Source: Eucriotettix oculatus (lineage: Eukaryota > Arthropoda > Insecta > Orthoptera > Tetrigidae). From it: 64,000 nt of DNA. Shown piece after piece: positions 48,308 through 57,300 of this stretch (the stretch's first letter is position 1; the number at the start of each line of letters is the position of its first letter). The stretch is from NCBI GenBank assembly GCA_034510155.1, contig CM067376.1, positions 224,027,810 to 224,091,809 of the forward strand. Direction: 5' to 3'. The position numbers and the translations under genes are program-made. The notes under the pieces are model-generated. The model ran no database searches, was not told the origin of the DNA, and worked only from the letters and a program-made list of their open reading frames with translations.

Positions 48308-51300
48308 AGAGGAAAGAGAGATAGAAAGTTGGTGACTTATCTGAGGTTCACAGATGGCAGGCATCACATAGGCTTTGAAGTTCTTTCAATTTTCGGAGGC
48401 ACCGCTCCCTTCATCAGAAAATTAGGAAGACATTTCCAGTGATTGGCTACTGATCACTGGAAATGTCTTTAACCTCGAATGTCATTTACCTGCCATTATA
48501 TACTTACCTACAAATCTCTGACCTTCGTAAGCTGTTTTGTCTCGACGATGGAGATGTTGGTGACATAGGAGGAATGGTGGAGGGAGGGGGAACATGTGGC
48601 CTGAGCATGCCACAAGCAGCAATGGCCCTTCTTATTCTGGACTTGAAGTGGAACAGGTGTTCTGGTGGTGGATGTGGTTTGAGACAGTCAACCGCAGCCC
48701 TACCTTGCAGGGCTGCTCTCAGATGCACACTTTAGTCTGAGAATGGAGTTATTTCAACTTTATTTATTTTATTGAACTTTTAAATGTTAATAAAACTTTG
48801 TTAATTTTTGTTTCATGTTTGGATAGAGCCTGAGAACCCATCTTCAAGACAGAGTGTCTGTACAGCAAGGCACCCGACCATTCAGAGTAGAATTCAATTC
48901 ACGGCCGGCCAGCCAGCCAGCCATTCATTGCAACAATTGACTCTCAACAAAGCCAACAACTCTTGCCTACTCTCAATGAAAGATGACCATAATGGACAAT
49001 GGAATAATACATACATACAAACAAGCATAATATATACACAACAAACTCACACCTGAGTGTGAATGTAGGAATGTAATTGCTATTAAGAAGTTGAGTCCAG
49101 GACTTTTGTCTGGCCTGTAGGATGTGTTGGGAAGATAAACTCCATTCTTAATTTTCAAGCATTGAACTTACCTGTAATTCACAAAATCTAGAATCAATAG
49201 TGCCAGTGTATAGAAACTGCAGACACTGTTGCATTGCTTGAGGAGTAACCAACTTGGACAATGTAATAACTGTTTGAATAGAACATCCAGGTCGGGCCCC
49301 TCGTTGACCTCCATTACTCATATTGTCCAATCCCTCACACTGTGAAGAAGTATTAAGATTACATCATTGCATTTCTAAAGCATATTAATCACAATGGATC
49401 AATTGAAATAAAAAGAAAAATTTTTTCTCATGCATAAAATTATCAGCTAGGCAACTGCCCGCTTCATCAAGAAAGTAGAAAATTAGTTCATTGTGATGGC
49501 TGGTCCTTACTTAGAATGCATTTCCTATTCTACTGATATAATAAATATAGTCAGTCTTTTACACAGATTGAGGATGGTAACTGTTTAAATCTATATATAG
49601 TGAAGTGACACTGAGAGAAGACATTTGAAACAGGGCATTTAGGGTCCAAATGGACAGGAAATGCCCTAAATTTGAACCACAAGTTTCCCTGATATCACAT
49701 CTGCTCTACATGGTGGATCCATATGAGGAACAGGAGCACAAAAAAGCAAGGGATAACATTTTCATCTTTAGGGTGTCTGTTTAGGTCTGGGCCTGCGAAT
49801 GACAATAGTGATCAAAGGTTCAAGTCAGAGTTTCATCAATATATATATATAAAAGTTACACTCAACAATGCAGGCCAGCTTGCGAGTTGCAATTGTTGAG
49901 GAACGACGCAGCCCGGGCCAACAATGTAGTCTGGCGAGACTTTAGTGAGTCGTCATGGAGTGATTGGAGAAGCAGGTTGTGTCGGCGGGACGACGAGAAT
50001 GACCACGCCCTGCAGATATAATTATTTTTCATGCTCTGATTGAGAATAAAACTATTAAAATCTATTTTTGGTATTTTTATGAAAAATACCTGGCGCCCTA
50101 AAGGAATTAGAAAGCCTCGAATACGGAGGAACGTAGAATCTGCTACATTTGACGCAGCAACGTTGGGGCATCGAACAACGAACATGGCAGGAGTTTGGAA
50201 TGTGCTGACGGACATTGAGCAGTGGAGAATTAACATGCTGCTTTCGGCGAGCCATGGATTGGCCTAGAACAGCGGCGAGACATCTGTGGTGTTTTAAAAA
50301 TGGAAGAAGTGCAGGAGGGTATTGAGAAGGTAGAGGACGCTATGCTCAGGAAATTGTCCCTGGTACTTAATAAGATATTTGATGAAAAAAAGGAAGTTCT
50401 TGATGACATGGTTAATTGTATTAAGGAAATGCAGGCAGATTTGAAGTCTCGTTTAGGGAGCGTAAATGAAACATTAGAAAGAACAGAGGAAAGAATTAAT
50501 GCACGGGGTAAAAAAGGAGGTGAATCACGCGAGAACTGCCACGACTCCGATCAGCTGATCATGCATGCAGGTGTATATAAGGAAGACTGTGTAAATAGTA
50601 GTGATAAGCAGATAGAAAATAGGGTAGAATTAAAAAGTGTGATAGATTTTAATGTTAATGGTATACGGAGTGATTTTAAGCTGGCTAAGCATTCATGTGC
50701 TAAGAGTGCCAAAGTGAATGTAAAGGTAAAGGATACAGATTTGGTAATGAAACCTTTCTGTATGCAAAATTGTGCTCATTGCCGTAAACGGCGAAATAGA
50801 AAGAAAACCCCCCGAACAACACAGAGGAAACAATGTGTGGGAGGAAATGTTAAGCGAAAGAAATTGCGAATTGTCATACGTGCGTATAAAGTTAAGGAAG
50901 GTGAAATGGATGCTAATCATAATGTCGAGAGTGGTGGAAGATTGTTAAAATTAATTGGTGTATCTGCGAATAAGTTTAAGAAAAATTGTAAACATTTAAT
51001 GCGTCAGATGAAAGTTGGTAGATATGTAATGTGAACGCAGTGAATAAGCAGATTAAGGGACAGCGAGAACAGCTGACCATGGTTCTCAACAAAGATGATG
51101 TAATTAAATGTTTTGCAAATAGATTTAAGAAAAGATCCCGAAAAATGTACAAGGAAAAATTACTTGGTATAAAAGGTTGTCGTAAAATTAAGCGAAACTT
51201 AATGTTTAGCAGAAAATTTGTTTCCATTACTCAAAAATATGCATCCTATGGTAACAACAGAGTAGAAGAAATTTTGTATGTGTTAAATAGTTGTGATGAT

Positions 51301-54300
51301 TGTGGATTTCCTTGGAATCCAGGGGGAAACCGGATGCTGTATTTTTTACTAATGTCAAAGGTTTTAAATAAATTGGCTATTATTGTAATTAGTGTTAACG
51401 GATTGTGGTGGTTATAGATTTCCTTGGAACCCAGGTGGAAAAACCCAATGTGGTATTTTGGTAAATGTAAAAAAAAATGTTACATTAAATGCCAAAAATA
51501 ACTGTTCTGCCAGAGGTCAGATGACTTTGTAGTAGATGTAAGAAACAGCTGATGGCAGATAAAAAAATTATGTACTCCTAATGTAATTAGCTGTATAAAC
51601 CATGTGGTCAGTTGGCTGTTTTTGACGTACATCAAATAGCTGAATGTCAATCTAATAATTGTCATATGATAAATTAAAAACAGCTGTGAATGAGTAAAAT
51701 TTTATGTAAACACATTGTAAAGAAACAGATGTTCTGTCAAAAACAGCTGATTGAAATTTAAATTGTGAAATGACAGTAATACGGACAGAAATCTGCTGTT
51801 ATTCCCAAAGATTCAGCCAACTGTCAATAGATGTAAATGTCAAGTGTTTAAACTTATTTACATTTACTTTAAGAAAGTCTCCCGAACAACACATCAGAGA
51901 AAATGTGTGGAAAGAAAAAAAATGTAAAGGGAAAAATTGTTTGGAAAAATAAAATGTGTAATTAGAATTGAAGTTGGTTAATTGAGTGATTTGTAAATTT
52001 ACTCAATGTTTGCTCTTATGAAAGAATATGTTAAAGAAAATTGTAATTAGTTCTAAGTGAATTTTTGTAAATATTTTGTAATTTTGATTAAGGGCATTGG
52101 TCATTCAGATTGTTTACGACTGTGGTTCAGTGAGTGTCATTAAAAAATTGTACAATTTTTTAAATTCATTGGGGGCGGGGATAATGTAACATGAAAAGTT
52201 ACTCAACAATGCAGGCCAGCTTGCGAGTTGCAATTGTTGAGGAACGACGCAGCCCGGGCCAACAATGTAGTCTGGCGAGACTTTAGTGAGTCGTCATGGA
52301 GTGATTGGAGAAGCAGGTTGTGTCGGCGGGACGACGAGAATGACCAAGCCCTGCAGATATATTTATTTTTCATGCTCTGATTGAGAATAAAACTATTAAA
52401 ATCTATTTTTGGATTTTTTATGAAAAATACCTGGCGCCCTAAAGGAATTAAGAAATCCTCGAACACGGAGGAACACGGAATCCGCTATAAAATATACAAT
52501 TACACGCAACAATGCAGGCCAGCTTGCGAGTTGTANNNNNNNNNNNNNNNNNNNNNNNNNNNNNNNNNNNNNNNNNNNNNNNNNNNNNNNNNNNNNNNNN
52601 NNNNNNNNNNNNNNNNNNNNNNNNNNNNNNNNNNNGAAAGGAGAAGGCTGTGTCGGCAGTTGCGGACGGAGAAATACCACGCCCTGTAGTGATAATTTTT
52701 CTCATGTTCTGAAATGGATTAAAGCTGTTAAAATCCACTTTTTTGGTATTTTTATTAAAAAATACCTGGCGCCCAAAAAGCATTTAAATCCTCGAATACG
52801 GAGGTACGCTGGATCTTCTACATTTGGCGCCGCAGCGTTGGGGCCCGAACAACGTGATTTGGTGAGGACGACTACGTGGTACCCTATATACGACGACTGA
52901 AGAAGTGGGAGGCGCTGAAAAAGGAACGCTGGGGAAGAGAGCTGTTCTACGCATAGCTGAGGGGTCCTGTGACCGCTGCGTGGATTTCATCGAGAGGTGT
53001 GTGTGTGTATTAAAAAGCAGAGTACACTGTGTGTTGTGTATTTTGTTAAAATGGAAGAAATGCAGGAGGCTATTACGTGTGAAAGAGTAGATGAGAAGGC
53101 AGAGGACGCTATGCTCAGGGACATAATAAGATATTTGATGAAAAATGAGGAAGTTCTTGATGGCATGGTTAATAGTATTATGAAAAAAGAGGAAGTTCTT
53201 GATGACAGGGTTAATGGTATTAAGGAAATGCATGCAGATGTATATAAGGAAGAATGTGTAAATAGTAGTGATAAGCAGATAGAAAATATGGTAGAAGTAG
53301 AGCGGTGTGTAGATACGAAGGGCAGTAACATAGAAGGGAACAGGATAGTAATTTTAGAGAAATCGGTAGAAAACTTATATGACCAGTGGAAGGCAATTTC
53401 AGTAAGTAACATGAGTGTGACCCCAAAGGGAGGAATCGAATTGCAAATGCCCCGTTTCGATAATGGAGAAAGACAAAATCCTAAGAAGTTTATAAATGAA
53501 TTACAGGAGTATTTTGCAATTGTTAATATCCCAGAACATAAAGCGAGAGTGATGAGACAGTGCTTAGGAGAGAAAATTGTTAATTGGTTAGATGTAGTGG
53601 TAGGGGAAGAGCAGAGATTTGAGGTGTTTAAGAGAAAATTTTTGGAAAGATTTTGGGATCAGAACAAACAGAGGGTGATTGTAGAAACCTTGTATAATGG
53701 GAAATACAGAGGCAGTAAGGATGGGACGAGAGAGGAATATTTTCTGGCTATGATAAATAAGAACGAATACTTGGATACCCCGTTGGGTGATGAAGAACTT
53801 GTAAACAGAATCAAGTTCCATTTTGAGGTTGAAATAATTAAAGCTATTGGTGAGGGGCAGAAATCTGTAATAGATATGCTGAAATTACTCAAATTCCTGG
53901 ATGATGTAGAACAGGAAGAGAGGAGGAGGTCACATGTGGGAAAGACTTGTGATAGGGAGACGGATGAAATGAATAGATATAGAAATCCCAGAGAAAATGT
54001 GAGTAATGAGTATAGGGATAATAATTGGATTACATGGAGACGTGATAACCAGCACGAAGAAGAAAGGGGAAATTATAGATCTCAGCAGGCTAGAAAAGAC
54101 AATCCTAGACCGAAGGAAAACTAAAACCTTCTTCAATGGCGAGTCCCCTGGTTGAGGAAGAAAAGAATAGGGACTACAAAAAAAATCAAATAATACCAAT
54201 TTTGGTGAATGGGAAAGAATTATTAGAAGAAATTGAGGATGAAGGGGAAGAGAAATCATCTGACCATGAATTGTTATCTGTTGATATTGACATTGAGGGA

Positions 54301-57300
54301 GATAGGAAAAGAAGAGCCATTATTGACACTGGAGCTACATCTACGTTTATCAGTGAACAATTATATCTTGAGCTGATGGAAAGGAAAGCAATTCTAGAAA
54401 GCTTGCCAATAACTGGGATGAGAGTGTATGGAGCCATTGGGAAGAAATTTGAGAAAAGCAGTAAACAGATTCTTTTAAAGGTTAGAATCCAAGGTCAGGA
54501 GATGCTTATTAGATGTATAGTAGTTAAGTCTTTGTTTGTACCTTTTGTATTGGGCTTAGATTGGATTGTCAAGCATAAAGTAGTTTTGGATTTTAGTAAA
54601 AAAGAGTGTCATATGGGTTTACCAAATGAGATAGCTAAGGAAATAGAAATAAAACTACTATTGGGGGCTAAGGAAGGATGGACCAAAACAGCAAAGAGAT
54701 CATTTGTTAAAAAAGGAGAGTGTGGTTGCTGTAACAATAAATGAAGATCTGATGCGGAAGGATCGATTTCATGATGTAGTTAATAAAGTTGAAGCGGAGG
54801 TTAATCATAATGTAGAGAGGGATATAAGGTTGTTATTTGCAAATAAGTGTAAGAAAAAATTTAAACGTGTAGAGCATCAGATGGAAGCTGATAAGTGTGA
54901 AGGTAATGCGAACGCATTGAATAAGCAGGTTAGGGAACAGCTGATTATGTTTGCAAACAAAGACGAAGTAGTGAAATGTTTTGTTAATAGATTTAAGAAT
55001 AACTCCCGAAAAACGTACAAGAGAAAGGTACGTGGGAGAAAAATTCATCAAAAAACTGAGCGGAACTTAATGATTAGCAGAAAATGTGCTTCTATGTCTC
55101 AAAATTGTGCATCCTATGGTGAAAACAGAGCAGGAAGAAAGTTATGGAATAGGGGTGGATGTGGATTTCCTTGGAATCCAGGTGGAAAAACTGAATGCGG
55201 TATTCTGTTAATGTCAAACTAATAAAGATCAGATGATACATCAAATTCAACTGGCAACAATTAAAATAAATGTCATATAATCTGTCAGAAACAGCTGATG
55301 GGATGTAAAATTTTATGTAATAACATTGTAATTAGTTATAAGAAACAGATGTTCTGTTGACGTGCGTTAAACAGCTGACAACCATTAAAATAAGTGTCAT
55401 ATGAACTGTCAGAAACAGCTGATGGCAAATAAAATTTTATGTAATACCATTGTAATTAGTTATAAGAAACAGATGTTCTGTTGAAAATTTGCGACGTGCG
55501 TTGAACAGCTGTTGTGCAGAGACAGTTGACTATAGAAAAATTATGGCCAAAGTAATTTTGCATCTCGACAGCGAACAGCTGGAAAGACAGCAAACAGCTG
55601 ATTACAGAGTTCTTAAAGAAATTGTTTGGGTTGAAGTTATGTGGTTGTAATTAAAGTTAAGGATTTGTCCGTGATTGGCTTATATTAATTTTGAATTATT
55701 TAATTGATGAAATTGTATTTTACTGGATGTTTAGGCTGATGAAGGATTGAATGGTACGTCAGAAAAATTTGTAAGTTACACACAACCATGCAGGCCAGCT
55801 TGCGAGTTGTAATTGTCGCAACTCAGGCCAACAATGGGGTCTGGCGAGCCTTGAGCAGTCGTCATGGGGTAGTGAAAGGAGAAGGATGTGTCGGCAGTTG
55901 CGGACGGAGAAAGACCACACCCTGTAGTGATAATTTTTCTCATGTTCTGAAATGGATTAAAGCTATTAAAATCCACTTTTTTGGTATTTTTATTAAAAAA
56001 TACCTGGCGCCCAAAAAGCATTAAATCCTCGAATACGGAGGTACGCCGGATCTTCTACATATATATATAAATGTGAATTTAGACTCATATTTACTGCCAG
56101 CCGACACATACTATGAATTTCCTATCCAATGCAATTTATTTATTGACCTTGTCATTTTATATAAAAAACTTGATGGCAATATTTTCAAGAATGAATTCTT
56201 CATATTATTGAGAAAAGAGAAAAAGTGTATTACAATATGGGTCAGGTAATCCATAATTACAGAGTTTAGGATGACATGCTTTGTTATCTTGACTTGAATC
56301 CAAGGCTCTGGTTGCAATTGTTACATTAGAAAACATGTAAAAATAATTGATGCTGACACAAAAGAGGTTTAATAAGAATTAATTGAACTAATTTATAGAC
56401 AGCATGTTTAGCCTTACAAACTAATAAGTGAATTTTTAATTATGTGCCTCATATTTCAAATCAAATACAATGTCTATACATACAATAAGTCTCTACTCAA
56501 CAGTTTGTATGGTATTTTAAATAATTCATACCTGTTCTGTGCGGATTGTAATAAAGGCAGGATGGTTTAATTCTCTTGATAAACCAGTTCTTTTATTTCC
56601 ATCACATGACAGAACTTGACAACTTGAACGACGTTTCAACTGTTCCCAGACACTGCAGGGGGAAAAATTAAGAAACTGAAACACTGAAATCTAGGTAGCA
56701 TTGAATTTTCACATTATGTGCTAGTGATTGGAAGTATGTACGGGTTCCCAACAGGATGGTATGTAAAAGGACTATGTTTTGTTGACCTACAGCATCAACA
56801 TCTTCCTAGTGATACCATTTAATGATAAAATTATTAATTTCTGCTGTGGCATAAATTGAACTTAATGTATCCAAAATGTTTTTAATCATTAATATATAAA
56901 AGTAATCAATAAATAGACTAAATTTCTCTAAGTTTTAAATAAATAAATACTTATGGAATTGTAGTGAATGGACAAGAACTTACCGGGAAGGCTTAAAGTA
57001 GTTATCAGACTGCCGAATCAGATACTCTGTATCATCATTGAAGTCTCCCATTGTGGCTTCACCAAATGTGCTTATCTGTAAAGAATTACATATTTATTTT
57101 GAAATACTGATCATGAAACTACACATCAATAATATATGGGAAGACAGTTAAGTACATAAGTAATGTTGGATAACAAATTTCAGACCAGTAGGCTGCAAAG
57201 TATTCAAACATATTTTCATTCCAATGGACTTAATGTGTAATTTTATTCTTACTTTATAATTTGCTATTTATTGTGTATAATTGGCAGGGTAAAAATTCTA

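Larger units (their letters stand above)
46362..49171. other. RhoBTB intron with microsatellite and repeat F
   Basis: CpG-poor intronic DNA. It contains a 60-bp (TA)n at about 48243-48303, a CTGATGA hairpin motif (48391-48417, minus), a 16-bp perfect hairpin (48428-48468) and repeat F copy 2 (48490-48840). Confidence 0.6.
49851..52489 (+). mobile_element. LTR retrotransposon A, non-autonomous, antisense in RhoBTB intron
   Basis: Two LTRs (49851-50147 and 52185-52489) flank about 2.0 kb. A polypurine tract (GGGGGCGGGG, 52171-52180) precedes the 3' LTR, and its LTR begins TGTAAC. The 5' internal start TTTGACGCAGCAACGTTGGG lies where a primer-binding site belongs. Coding content is the gag N-terminal segment joined to a basic region (50300-51034) and a second ORF (51031-51417). 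No protease, RT, RNase H or integrase is present. High LTR identity and CpG content indicate recent insertion. Confidence 0.85.
52497..56059 (+). mobile_element. LTR retrotransposon B with gag and protease, no polymerase
   Basis: LTRs at 52497-52822 (gapped) and 55770-56059, TG...CA type. Just after the 5' LTR is TTTGGCGCCGCAGCGTTGGG, probably the primer-binding region. Coding order: gag (53051-54124), Ty3/gypsy-type aspartic protease (54136-54744), basic ORF3 (54704-55222), then a tandem repeat rich in CAGCTG (55256-55509). RT, RNase H and integrase are absent, so mobility would need helper proteins. A and B are related in LTR and ORFs but clearly diverged. Confidence 0.85.

Noticed and set aside
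48391..48417. Active hammerhead ribozyme
   Set aside because: The two core boxes are present, but no UH cleavage dinucleotide follows the possible stem III, so activity is not supported; kept only as a degenerate motif.
48463..48735. 90-aa plus-strand ORF
   Set aside because: Part of repeat F copy 2, with no recognisable domain and no conserved frame with copy 1.
49862..50267. ORFs within the LTRs of element A
   Set aside because: Repeated in each LTR copy with differing ends; LTRs are regulatory and these frames show no domain.
52381..52783. ORFs running through the N gap
   Set aside because: They are artefacts of translating 100 unknown bases within an LTR.
52997..53050. Upstream ATG as gag start of element B
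   Set aside because: The 18 extra residues are not present in element A, whose ORF1 begins at the position equivalent to 53051.
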